A DNA stretch of 64,000 nucleotides from Edaphobacter dinghuensis (GTDB taxonomy: Bacteria; Acidobacteriota; Terriglobia; Terriglobales; Acidobacteriaceae), in assembly GCF_014640335.1 (NCBI RefSeq), contig NZ_BMGT01000003.1, positions 355,149 to 419,148 of the forward strand, in the 5' to 3' direction. A program made the translations under genes and the position numbers. Positions within the stretch are counted from its first letter, which is position 1. Each line of letters opens with the position of its first letter. Positions 15,357-23,056 of this stretch are shown piece after piece. The notes beneath the pieces are model-generated. The model was not told where the DNA came from. It ran no database searches and was given only the letters and a program-made list of their open reading frames with translations.

Positions 15357-16847
15357 ATGGCTATTGGTTGGACCAAAATCTTGATTGCGGCTTGGGTGAT
15401 GACAGGTGTAGCGATGGCGCAGGGCGATCCGCCGCGGCTCTTTGATGCGGCGACGGCCGCGCAGCGGGCTCCGGGAACGAAGGTTCGGATCGACTTGATC
15501 GGGGACTCGACGCAGACGAACAATGCGGGATATGGCCGTGGGTTCTGCGCGAATGTGACGGCAGCGGTGGACTGCGTGAACATGGCCAGGGGAGGAGCGA
15601 GCACAAAGACATTTCGTGAGCAGGGGCTGTGGCAGGAGAGTCTGGAGACGAAGCCGGACTACATGCTGATCCAGTTTGGGCATAACGATATGGAGACGCC
15701 GGAGCATCTGCCTCGGCAGACGACGATGGCGGAGTATGAGGCGAACCTGCGGCGGTTTGTGAGTGAGGCACGGGCAGCGGGCATCAAGCCGATGTTGGTG
15801 ACTCCGCTGACGCGGAGGTACTTTGGCGCGGATGGGAAGATTCACTCCGACCTGACGGCGTACTCGGAGACGATGAAGAAGGTTGCGGCGCAGATGAAGG
15901 TGCCGGTGATCGACCTGCAGCGGGACAGTATTGCCTATCTCGATCGCGTGGGTGAAAAGGCTGGCGATGAGCTGGCGATTACAAAGAAGGACAAAGACGG
16001 CAAGACGATCTTCGACAAGACGCATTTGAACTGGCAGGGAAGCTATGTGTTTGGGAGGATCGTGGCCATCGATATGGGGAAGGCGGTGCCTGCGCTGCAG
16101 CAGTATGTGCGGCCACAGGCAGCAATATTGCCACCGGCGGGCGTGAAGGCGATGCAGGTGATTCGCGGTGGACCGGTGAAGATTGTACTGGTGGGTGATT
16201 CGACGGTGAATGCTGAGGGCGGATGGGGCAAGGGTTTTTGCGCGATTGTAACTACTAACGTTACATGTGTGAATGAGGCGCTGAACGGACGTAGTTCGAA
16301 GAGCTTTATCGATGAGGGTGCCTGGGCGAAGGCGCTGGCGGATAAGGGAGATTACTATCTGATTCAATTTGGACACAACGATCAGAAGAAGGACCCGGCG
16401 CGAGCGACGGACCCGAATACGACCTATGCGGCGAATATTCGACGCTATATACGAGATGTGCGTTCGATTGGGGCGGTGCCTGTGATTGTGACTTCGTTGT
16501 CGCGGCGGAACTATAAGGACGGAGTTCTGGTGCAGGACCTGACTGCTTATGTGAATGCGGCGAAGCGCGTGGCTGAAGAAGAGAATGTAACTGTTGTTGA
16601 CCTTAATACGATGTCTGTGAAGTTGCTGGAAGGAATGACGCAGGCGCAGGCCGATGAGTTTGATGCCAGTGGGCATCCGGATGCGAAGGCGGAGAGTAAA
16701 GGACAGACGAAGCTGGATCGAACTCATCTGAATGCGAAGGGGCAGGCGCTGTTCGGTCGGATGGTTGCGGACAATCTGGTGCGGACGCAGGTGGAGTTGG
16801 GGCCGGATATTGTGGGGCAACCGGAGGCTGCAGTGACAGGGAAGTGA
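15357..16847 (+). CDS. Secreted protein with two tandem SGNH (GDSL) hydrolase domains
   Basis: Two copies of a rhamnogalacturonan-acetylesterase-like SGNH domain stand in one exported chain. Copy 1 has block I IDLIGDSTQTN (about 43), a Gly block (MARGGASTKTF), an Asn block QFGHNDME and a final DKTHLNWQG. Copy 2 has VLVGDSTVN (about 282), NGRSSKSF, QFGHNDQK and DRTHLNAKG. Both keep the catalytic Ser, Gly, Asn and Asp/His, so both are likely active, probably deacetylating plant polysaccharides. The signal peptide is about residues 1-22. The start is ATG 15357 with GGCGAGGGG upstream; a TTG one codon earlier is less likely. At 496 residues it is twice the single-domain length, indicating internal duplication. 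Confidence 0.87.
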   Translation: MAIGWTKILIAAWVMTGVAMAQGDPPRLFDAATAAQRAPGTKVRIDLIGDSTQTNNAGYGRGFCANVTAAVDCVNMARGGASTKTFREQGLWQESLETKPDYMLIQFGHNDMETPEHLPRQTTMAEYEANLRRFVSEARAAGIKPMLVTPLTRRYFGADGKIHSDLTAYSETMKKVAAQMKVPVIDLQRDSIAYLDRVGEKAGDELAITKKDKDGKTIFDKTHLNWQGSYVFGRIVAIDMGKAVPALQQYVRPQAAILPPAGVKAMQVIRGGPVKIVLVGDSTVNAEGGWGKGFCAIVTTNVTCVNEALNGRSSKSFIDEGAWAKALADKGDYYLIQFGHNDQKKDPARATDPNTTYAANIRRYIRDVRSIGAVPVIVTSLSRRNYKDGVLVQDLTAYVNAAKRVAEEENVTVVDLNTMSVKLLEGMTQAQADEFDASGHPDAKAESKGQTKLDRTHLNAKGQALFGRMVADNLVRTQVELGPDIVGQPEAAVTGK

Positions 16848-16882
16848 TTGCGGCTGGAGGGTCGTGGCTCAAGGGATGGTGA

Positions 16883-16906
16883 AAATACAGGGGCTCTCCG
16901 CTAGCG
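16883..16906. repeat. Interspersed intergenic repeat, truncated copy D
   Basis: AAATACAGGGGCTCTCCGCT matches the left part of copies A-C with single-base changes and ends where the next gene begins. It lies in the gap between two convergent genes. Confidence 0.55.
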
Positions 16907-17965
16907 TTAGACGGGGTTTGAGAGCTTGATGTGCGGGTCGTTGAGGCGGCGATGCCAGAGGTCGAGCAGCGTGGCTGCAATGGTGAAGGTGACCGGGCCG
17001 AGGATGACTCCGATGATACCGAAGACGGCGATGCCGCCGAGGATCGAGATGAGGATGGTCGCGGTATGGCTGCGCAGGCGCGTGCCGACCAGGATGGGAT
17101 AAAGGAAGTTGTCGATGGTGCTGACGACGACGCCTCCCCAGATGGCCAGCAGCGCGGCCTTTCCCCAATGGCCGGAGATGCCGAGGTAGATGGCGATGGG
17201 ACCCCAGACGAGGAAGGCTCCGAAGGCGGGGATCATGGCGAAGAGGGCGGTAGAGAATGACCAGAGGATGATGCCGGGGACGCCGAGCACCCAGAAGGCG
17301 AGTCCGGCGAGAACGCCCTGCACGCCGGCGACGGCCAGCCTGCCGAGTGCGGTGGCGTAGATTGTGTCTCCTACACGGTCGAGCAGCTCGTGGCTCTCCT
17401 CTTCGTGGAGAGGGAGGAGAGAGCGTAGGAAATCGAGGGCGAGGTCGCGATCGCGGAAGAGGAAGAAGAGAACGAAGAGCATGACGACTATCTGAGTGAT
17501 GGCGCGGAAGGAGTTGCCGAGTGCACCGGCGAGCTTGCTGCCAACATAGGCGGCGGCGGTCTGTGCGGCGTGTCCGGGGTCGATGGAGTTGGAGATGGTC
17601 TCGATGCCGGAGGCGATGGTAGGATGGCCGCCGATGAACTCGCTGAACTTCTGCTGGTTGGCGTCGTCGCGCAGGACGCTGATGGCGGTGAGCGCCTGCT
17701 TGCCGAGGTTCTGTGCGAGGAAGTAGCCGGGGACGATGACGGCCAGCATGACGAGGATGACGGCGACAGCGGCGGCTGTGGAACGATGCCTGATCTTTGA
17801 GGCCAGCCAGTCATAGGGGCGCTGGGTAATGACGGCCAGTACAATCGCTCCGATGATGGCCATGAAGAAGGGATAGAGGAGAAAGCCGCATACGACGAGG
17901 ATGGCAAGGGTAAGCAGGTAGAAGGTGATTTGCTTCCATGTCGTTTCTTCGCGCCTCGACGCCAT
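16907..17965 (-). CDS. AI-2E family transporter (PerM/YdiK type)
   Basis: A polytopic inner-membrane permease of the AI-2E exporter family. Members have been tied to autoinducer-2 export or sodium/proton antiport, and most substrates remain unproven. The 352 residues show early helices (ITFYLLTLAILVVCGFLLYPFFMAIIGAI, about 12-40), a polar periplasmic region (about 85-145), and a C-terminal helix group with FWVLGVPGIILWSFSTALFAMIPAFGAFLVW and a conserved tail IGVILGPVTFTIAATLLDLW. GGAG precedes the ATG. It is divergent from the DUF2235 gene, with 174 nt between them that show no clear promoter. Confidence 0.88.
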   Translation of the reverse strand: MASRREETTWKQITFYLLTLAILVVCGFLLYPFFMAIIGAIVLAVITQRPYDWLASKIRHRSTAAAVAVILVMLAVIVPGYFLAQNLGKQALTAISVLRDDANQQKFSEFIGGHPTIASGIETISNSIDPGHAAQTAAAYVGSKLAGALGNSFRAITQIVVMLFVLFFLFRDRDLALDFLRSLLPLHEEESHELLDRVGDTIYATALGRLAVAGVQGVLAGLAFWVLGVPGIILWSFSTALFAMIPAFGAFLVWGPIAIYLGISGHWGKAALLAIWGGVVVSTIDNFLYPILVGTRLRSHTATILISILGGIAVFGIIGVILGPVTFTIAATLLDLWHRRLNDPHIKLSNPV

Positions 17966-18139
17966 TGGTTCCGCTCCATGAGGTATGTGACTGTTGTGGC
18001 CCTGTAGTGAGTAGGATGCATGTGCGCCGAAATCGATCTCTCGGACTTCTTCCTTTGGCTTGTTCGTTTCAAGATTGGGCGCTTTGTCGAGTTTTCAGGA
18101 TAAGATTATTTTCCCCGGGCCCCGAAGCAGGAGGATGAG

Positions 18140-19189
18140 ATGGCAAAGAAGATCATCATTTGCGCGGATGGGACCTGGAATTCGTCCCACGGCGCTGGCG
18201 CTTTCGCAAACGATACGAACGTTCGCAAGCTATTTTGTGCGTTGGCCGATACTCCGGACCAGATGCGGTACTACGACAGCGGTGTGGGAACCGATGGAAC
18301 GCCGATCGATCATTTGGCCGGTGGCGCCATGGGCGACGGCCTGTTTCAGAAGGTGCAGGATGGCTATGAGTTTCTGGCTTATGTGTGGGACCCAGGAGAT
18401 GAGATCTACATCTTCGGGTTCAGCCGCGGAGCGTATACAGCGCGCAGCCTGGGCGGAATGATCGCGGGGTTCGGCGTGCCGAACAAGAACTTCGACAACA
18501 TGACAGTGCAGAAGATCTTTGCGGCATATCGTCAGACCGATCCGACGCTGCGCGCGAACATGAAGGGGGACTTGAGTACGGAGTATGCGCTGACGAACGC
18601 AGATGTTCGGATGATCGGCGTGTGGGACACGGTAGGATCGCTGGGTGTGCCGGGGATGCTGTTCAGCGTGCTGCACCAGCAGAAGTATGGGTTTCTCGAT
18701 ACGTCGTTGCATCCGAGTGTTAAGAACGCGTATCACGCGGTCTGCATTGACGAGAGGCGTGCGCAGTTCAAACCGACTCTGTGGACGAACAAGGATGGAT
18801 CGCCGCGGGCCAACGATGACCAGGTGCAGCAGGTGTGGTTTTCAGGGGTGCATTGCGATATCGGCGGAGGCTATGACGATTGCGAGCTGTCGGAGATTAC
18901 GCTGGGCTGGATGATGAAGAACGCAATCAAGTGCGGGCTTGCGTTCAGCGATGATGCGATGGGGAAGTACATGAAGATCGATGCGAAGAACGCGCAGGGG
19001 GTGGCGCATGATGAGTGGAAGATCGTTCCGTGGGGCGTTCCCGAGCACAGAGAGATTCCTTACGGTGCAGCGATGGCCAATACAGTGCAGATGCGGCTGG
19101 ATAACGTGGCGACGTATCGGCCGGAGAATCTGGCGCTTACGGCGAAGGGGAAGCTGAAGGGATATGAAGTGGCCGATGTGTTGGCTTGA
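18140..19189 (+). CDS. DUF2235 (Tle1-like) alpha/beta hydrolase
   Basis: This matches the DUF2235 / Tle1-type phospholipase catalytic domain. Residues 1-12 give KKIIICADGTWN, the usual N-terminal strand and Asp/Gly turn. The nucleophile elbow is GFSRGAYTARS with Ser at about 95, and a later VWFSGVHCDIGGGY carries the His region. The 349 residues make up little more than this one domain, with no secretion tag, VgrG partner or immunity gene nearby, so a type VI effector role is not supported; a housekeeping lipase or esterase is as likely. An AGGAGG-like site (GCAGGAGGATGAG) precedes the ATG. Confidence 0.85.
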   Translation: MAKKIIICADGTWNSSHGAGAFANDTNVRKLFCALADTPDQMRYYDSGVGTDGTPIDHLAGGAMGDGLFQKVQDGYEFLAYVWDPGDEIYIFGFSRGAYTARSLGGMIAGFGVPNKNFDNMTVQKIFAAYRQTDPTLRANMKGDLSTEYALTNADVRMIGVWDTVGSLGVPGMLFSVLHQQKYGFLDTSLHPSVKNAYHAVCIDERRAQFKPTLWTNKDGSPRANDDQVQQVWFSGVHCDIGGGYDDCELSEITLGWMMKNAIKCGLAFSDDAMGKYMKIDAKNAQGVAHDEWKIVPWGVPEHREIPYGAAMANTVQMRLDNVATYRPENLALTAKGKLKGYEVADVLA

Positions 19190-19310
19190 CGTCAATTGCA
19201 GGGCGCTTACGTTACACATTGATGTGGCTTAAGGAGAGACTTGCACGCGGCGGAACATTATTCTTTGCGACGGCGTATCTACGGATACTTCAGTTGTAGA
19301 TAGGAGATTT

Positions 19311-19883
19311 ATGCCTCTGCAAATTAGATTCTCCTCAGTTTTATCGGCTATGGCGCTGTTGGCGATCATTATGCTTTGCGGTAGCGCAACATCCTCGGGA
19401 CAGAACTCGGATGGCGATGTCGAACTGCATGCTAATTCTCATGCCAGCGCAGCGAGTATCGGTCTGCCTGTTTATCCTGGAGCCACGTTATACAAAGGCA
19501 AGGACAATGATTCGGGAGGCGATCTGGGACTCAGCTTCGGCGATTTTCATTTCAGCCTGATGGCGATCAATTATGTGACCAAGGATTCGCCTGAGCAGGT
19601 TTTGAACTTCTATCGGAAGCCGCTATCGCGTTATGGACAGGTTCTTGAATGTGATCACGGTAAACCTGTAGGTTCGCTTACTGTTACACGCAGCGGTTTG
19701 ACATGCGATCAGAAAGATAGCGGCGATACGGCCTCTGATTCCTCTTCGGGACACGAGATTCGCGCCGGCTCTCCACAAAAATTTCGCATTGTGGGAATTG
19801 ATGAGTCGTCTCACCGTGGCTCGACTCGCTTTGCTCTTGTCTATCTTGAGTTGCCCAAGGACAGCAGTAAAAAGGCGCAATAA
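19311..19883 (+). CDS. Small secreted protein, unknown family
   Basis: I recognise no characterised function. The 190-residue product has a signal peptide (residues 1 to about 30, MALLAIIMLCGSATSSG). The mature part begins with IGLPVYPGATLYKG and includes a segment (MAINYVTKDSPEQVLNFYRKPLSRYG) with the alternation typical of acidobacterial secreted proteins in which a residue pair at the start of a beta sheet is followed by an amphipathic helix. There are two Cys in the mature chain (about 121 and 135), possibly a disulfide. TAGGAG lies before the ATG. The next small secreted protein follows 60 nt downstream on the same strand. Confidence 0.72.
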   Translation: MPLQIRFSSVLSAMALLAIIMLCGSATSSGQNSDGDVELHANSHASAASIGLPVYPGATLYKGKDNDSGGDLGLSFGDFHFSLMAINYVTKDSPEQVLNFYRKPLSRYGQVLECDHGKPVGSLTVTRSGLTCDQKDSGDTASDSSSGHEIRAGSPQKFRIVGIDESSHRGSTRFALVYLELPKDSSKKAQ

Positions 19884-19942
19884 CGCTAGAAGCCATCGTT
19901 CTCTGATTATTTGCCATCCAAATCATCGTAAGGAGAGAAGAG

Positions 19943-20197
19943 ATGAGACTTTACAAGTTAGCTGCCGCTCTTACATTGTCGCTCGTGCTGGTTGGATCAG
20001 GCTTTGCGCAAACGAATGTCGATCAGACCCGCGAGACACAGAAGCAGTTGAAGCAACAGCGTAAAGCCGATAAGGCTCAGGCGAAGGCTGACAAGGCCGA
20101 GCGAAAGGCTATGAGGACCAAGGCGCAAAAGAAAGCAGATAAGGCTCAGGATAAGGCCGACAGAGAAGCTGCGAAGGCGGCTATGTCTCCGCAGTGA
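19943..20197 (+). CDS. Short exported Lys/Ala-rich coiled-coil protein
   Basis: An 84-residue chain: signal peptide to about 23 (LTLSLVLVGSGFAQ), then almost only Lys, Ala, Asp, Gln, Glu and Arg in repeats of the form KADKAQ/KADKAE. This predicts one highly charged helix or coiled coil, with no Cys and no enzyme domain. It may be a periplasmic structural or nucleic-acid/polyanion-binding peptide; this is inference from composition only. GGAGAG lies before the ATG and a clear terminator follows, so it is probably a real expressed gene. Confidence 0.7.
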   Translation: MRLYKLAAALTLSLVLVGSGFAQTNVDQTRETQKQLKQQRKADKAQAKADKAERKAMRTKAQKKADKAQDKADREAAKAAMSPQ

Positions 20198-20225
20198 CGG
20201 CCTGTGAATGCTGAGGACAAAATAA

Positions 20226-20262
20226 TTGCCCTGTCTCCACTCAAAGACAGGGCAACTTGTTT
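20226..20262 (+). terminator. Intrinsic terminator
   Basis: TTGCCCTGTC (20226-20235) pairs with GACAGGGCAA (20246-20255) over a 10-nt loop and is followed by CTTGTTT. It ends the Lys/Ala-rich small gene and may also serve the convergent PEP-CTERM gene. Confidence 0.8.
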
Positions 20263-20270
20263 GCGGAGTA

Positions 20271-20750
20271 TTAGCAGAACTCACGCTTACGTATGACCGC
20301 AGTCGTCAGCAGCATTCCTATGACGATGAAGGTCCAACTGCCAGGCTCGGGAACTTCGCCGAGGTGGGTTGTTACGTCGTAGTCTTCGTAGATTTCTTCT
20401 TGAAAAACATCATCCCATACGGTATCACCGTAGGAATTTGTTAGTGGGTATATATTCCCATATCCGCTGGCGCCTCCTAGAGGAATAGACGGGGGAATAC
20501 TAGAACCGCTGAAGGGTAAGCCATTTACATAAGTAACATAGCATTCATCTGTAAAAAAAGGACAATCTCCGAAGGAATATGGAACGTCAAGTACGACTGC
20601 TCCCGACGCGTATATGCCGTAGATAAAGACGTCTGCGTCCGTGGATAATGCTAAGACTTGATAAGAATCCGCGAATGCATGGACTGACAGGGCGGAGATT
20701 AGAACTGCGATGGCAATAATTGTGCATAGGCAGAACATGATTTTTTTCAT
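20271..20750 (-). CDS. PEP-CTERM sorting domain protein
   Basis: A 159-residue exported protein with signal peptide (MKKIMFCLCTIIAIAVLISA) and a C-terminal exosortase signal: VPEPGSWTFIVIGMLLTTA, then the basic tail VIRKREFC. The central region is Tyr/Asp/Gly-rich with one Cys pair (FGDCPFFTDECYV) that could form a disulfide. No enzyme domain is visible. It has noticeably lower GC and different codon choice than its neighbours, which may mean a fast-evolving surface protein or a transfer. AGGATG precedes the ATG by a few nt, and a sigma-54-type promoter is found upstream. The convergent terminator at 20226 borders its 3' end. Confidence 0.88.
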   Translation of the reverse strand: MKKIMFCLCTIIAIAVLISALSVHAFADSYQVLALSTDADVFIYGIYASGAVVLDVPYSFGDCPFFTDECYVTYVNGLPFSGSSIPPSIPLGGASGYGNIYPLTNSYGDTVWDDVFQEEIYEDYDVTTHLGEVPEPGSWTFIVIGMLLTTAVIRKREFC

Positions 20751-20796
20751 TGAGCATCCTGGGGGAGTGAAGTCCAGATCATGGCATGTTTGATTA

Positions 20797-20877
20797 GCAG
20801 CATTTTTTATGCCAAGTGGGTTTCAGGATTCCGCAAGAATTCGGCTGGTCGTTGAAACTTATCTTGCAAAGCTTTGC
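20797..20877 (-). promoter_or_regulatory. Sigma-54-type promoter and upstream palindrome of PEP-CTERM gene
   Basis: Minus strand ACTTGGCATAAAAAATGCTG has GG at 20813-20812 and GC at 20801-20800, exactly the -24/-12 GG-N10-GC spacing with a good TTGGCA box. A start near 20788 leaves a leader of about 38 nt. A perfect palindrome GCAAAGCTTTGC (20866-20877) lies about 52 nt further upstream and matches the palindrome at 7415, making it a candidate activator site. Confidence 0.6.
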
Positions 20878-21009
20878 GAATGAAAAGGAAGTAATTCGCT
20901 ACACGCCTCGCTTACTGAGCATAAGCATTTGATGAATACAGGTATTCTGACGGCGTTGGCGAAGGCTGAGATTGGGCTCCCCTGAAAACTGATTGAGGAG
21001 GTGCGGATC

Positions 21010-21285
21010 ATGGTTCGTCTTGATGCCTGGCTTGCGTGCGGCGTGATGGTGTCGACCGCAGCGACGGATGCGGTTTATGTGATGTTCAATTCGGCGGTAT
21101 CGGCGAAACGTCGAGTGCCTGCGGCGACGTGGAGCAGCATTTGGTATCTGCTTTCGGCCTTTGCCGTTATTAGTTACACAAAGAATTGGGTGTATGTTTG
21201 CTTTGCAGCGATAGGGTCGTGGATCGGGGCCTATCTTTCGATGACGATCCTGCATCGGGCGAGGGAGCGGAAAACAGTGGTTTGA
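21010..21285 (+). CDS. Small three-helix membrane protein (DUF5698/DUF2179-like)
   Basis: A 91-residue integral membrane protein with three hydrophobic segments (WLACGVMVSTAATDAVYVMF, SIWYLLSAFAVISY, WVYVCFAAIGSWIGAYLSMTI) and a basic C-terminus (HRARERK). The layout resembles the membrane half of YebE/DUF2179-type proteins; the cytosolic domain is absent, so the match is only suggestive. The start is ATG 21010 because GAGGAGGTG sits 7 nt upstream; a GTG at 21001 is inside the ribosome site. It may be cotranscribed with the rhodanese-like gene 61 nt downstream. Confidence 0.72.
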   Translation: MVRLDAWLACGVMVSTAATDAVYVMFNSAVSAKRRVPAATWSSIWYLLSAFAVISYTKNWVYVCFAAIGSWIGAYLSMTILHRARERKTVV

Positions 21286-21346
21286 TTGGCGAATCCTTCC
21301 GGTTTTTCTGGGAATCAGATAGATACGACTGCAAGGAGGAGTGTGA

Positions 21347-21796
21347 ATGGCTCTAATTGCTATCTGCGTTGCGGCGTTGTGTCTTGCACTTTTTGTGGGC
21401 AACAGGATTAAGCGGGGCCGAGAGCGGCGTGAATTGGAACTGCACTCGATTGAGCCGGAGACGCTGCATGATCTGCTAACCGCAAACGAAAAAGTGCATA
21501 TCTTCGATGTTCGTCAGCCGCTGGATCTGCTGGCCTACTCCGAGCTGATCCCGGGGGCGACGCGGGTTCCGCCGAAGGAGGTAATGGCGAATCCATCGTT
21601 GATTCCAAGAGAAGAGGATGCGGTGGTGTACTGTACGTGTCCCGACGACAAGACGAGTAGAGAGATCCTGCAGCGTGCGCTGAGCTTGAACTTTTCACGG
21701 CTGAAGATTCTGCGGGGCGGGTTGGGAGCGTGGAAGGCCAAGGGATATCCGGTGGTGCCTTATCGAGAGGCGTTTCGGCTGGATACGGAGGTTTAG
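21347..21796 (+). CDS. Membrane-anchored rhodanese-like protein
   Basis: A single rhodanese (sulfurtransferase) domain of about 115 residues behind an N-terminal helix (ALIAICVAALCLALFVGN, 2-19) that would tether it to the inner membrane; the RRGRERR-like basic cluster after the helix suggests the domain faces the cytoplasm. The fold is marked by VHIFDVRQPLDL (about 50-61), IPGATRVPPKEV and a C-terminal LRGGLGAWKAKGYPV. The active-site loop reads YCTCPDDKTS, with Cys96 and Cys98; the second is the likelier sulfur carrier. It could deliver persulfide sulfur or act in redox/thiol chemistry; partners are unknown. AAGGAGGAG precedes the start. Confidence 0.85.
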   Translation: MALIAICVAALCLALFVGNRIKRGRERRELELHSIEPETLHDLLTANEKVHIFDVRQPLDLLAYSELIPGATRVPPKEVMANPSLIPREEDAVVYCTCPDDKTSREILQRALSLNFSRLKILRGGLGAWKAKGYPVVPYREAFRLDTEV

Positions 21797-21805
21797 GCCG
21801 CTCGA

Positions 21806-22612
21806 TCAGTTATCTGTGGGGCGTTCCGCTTTATCGACAACGAGCGCGTCTACTGGTCCTCTGGTCGCCACCAATTTCAGGCCGAGCTGTTGCTGCACGG
21901 CTGTGAAGAAGGGCGGGCTTGGGGCATCCGGTGAGGCCGCTGCCACGCCTCCGCCGAACTGAGAGCTGTCGGGAGCCCATGTCAGGTCGAAGTCGTACTT
22001 GCCGATGATGCCGGTCTTGTCTACGACCGGGCGATCGAGCACAGCGCGTTGCAGCAGAGAGGTGAACTCGCCCATGGTGGTGTTGCGTGCGGGCAGCAGG
22101 ATGCGCTGTGGGTAGACGGTGCTGATGAGTGCAGCGGGATCGTCTGGGGCTGCTGTGCTTTTCTTGAGCTTGGGGCCGTTCTTCGCGACTTGCAATTCGA
22201 AGATGGAGAACTCTTTTTGTTCGCGATGAAAGGCGAGCTTGAACCTGTCGGTCAATAGATTTCGGAGCATCGACATCTGCTCGTCGCGGGTAGGTCGAAC
22301 GTCGCCGGGAGTGAGGGCGAGGATGTCATAGCGGTTGGAGTCGATCCATGATGGGCCGCCGGAGATGGTCTTGGGATTGAGGTCGTAGGCCGCCGCGATC
22401 AGCAGCTTGAGGGTGTAGTACTTTTCGACAAAGCGGTGCGGTCCCTGCATGGTGATGTATTGGGGGGTCTTATCGGCAGGCTCTACCGGCTTGATGGTGG
22501 CTACTTCAAAGGCGTCGAATTTGGGGCGCGGAGAGGGAGGCTGCGAGGGGGCCTGCGCGAGTATTCCGGATGTCGAGGCTATAAGAGCTGCAATCGCAAT
22601 GTGTCGGAGCAT
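21806..22612 (-). CDS. TIGR03435-type secreted protein
   Basis: A member of the soil-associated TIGR03435 family that is widespread and multicopy in Acidobacteriota; its biochemical role is unknown. Landmarks are the signal peptide (1 to about 19, SGILAQ), then FDAFEVATIKPVEP, YYTLKLLIAAAYDL, GPSWIDSNRYDILA, LLTDRFKLAFHREQKE, VDKTGIIGKYDFDLTWAPD and the end QQLGLKLVATRGPVDALVVDKAERPT. The 268-residue length is typical of the single-domain form without the sensor-like N-terminal extension. The start has GCGAGGGG upstream. Confidence 0.88.
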   Translation of the reverse strand: MLRHIAIAALIASTSGILAQAPSQPPSPRPKFDAFEVATIKPVEPADKTPQYITMQGPHRFVEKYYTLKLLIAAAYDLNPKTISGGPSWIDSNRYDILALTPGDVRPTRDEQMSMLRNLLTDRFKLAFHREQKEFSIFELQVAKNGPKLKKSTAAPDDPAALISTVYPQRILLPARNTTMGEFTSLLQRAVLDRPVVDKTGIIGKYDFDLTWAPDSSQFGGGVAAASPDAPSPPFFTAVQQQLGLKLVATRGPVDALVVDKAERPTDN

Positions 22613-22813
22613 AGTTTGTCCCCTCGCGTAGAGAGATTCGCTTGAGTGGCTTTCATCTTATGCCAAAGGGAGTGATTACAGTGCGAAGGTAGGAGTGCGA
22701 TCGTTGCGGACGTGTAGAACACCAAGATAAATTCGTTTATTGACACATAAATGCATACATAATAATATTCGTCGGTGCCTGCGCAAAATACCTTCGTTTG
22801 AGGGTGGAAATCA

Positions 22814-23056
22814 GTGCTGAGATTCAAGCGATTTTTGCACTCTTGGTATACGTTACGTTTGTCACGGCACCGCTCAAGGCAATCTCTCAGTCCTCTGGCA
22901 ATGAAACGCCTCTCCGAATTGGCATTGCTTGATGACGTCCTTGCGGTGGATTTTCATGGCTATTTGGAGAGCGTGCATGCGGATACGGTATTGGCACCAC
23001 CTTCTCAATTTGGTGAAACTGTGAAATTTCAAAGGCTCGGTGCGTTGAGACGATGA
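22814..23056 (+). CDS. Possible small basic protein coupled to next gene
   Basis: An 80-codon frame starting at GTG 22814 (GGTGG upstream) and ending with an ATGA overlap on the next gene's start. It is Arg/Leu-rich in its first half (FKRFLHSWYTLRLSRHRSR) with no recognised domain. The overlap and the lack of a good ribosome site for the next gene suggest translational coupling, but composition alone does not separate it from a chance frame. Treat as tentative. Confidence 0.3.
   Translation: MLRFKRFLHSWYTLRLSRHRSRQSLSPLAMKRLSELALLDDVLAVDFHGYLESVHADTVLAPPSQFGETVKFQRLGALRR

Noticed and set aside
15297-16820. Long minus-strand open frame of 507 codons
   Set aside because: It is antisense to the tandem SGNH esterase gene and has shadow-type composition (His/Arg/Leu), with no domain.
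18140-19189. Type VI secretion effector call for the DUF2235 protein
   Set aside because: No VgrG, PAAR, Tli-type immunity gene or secretion component is nearby.
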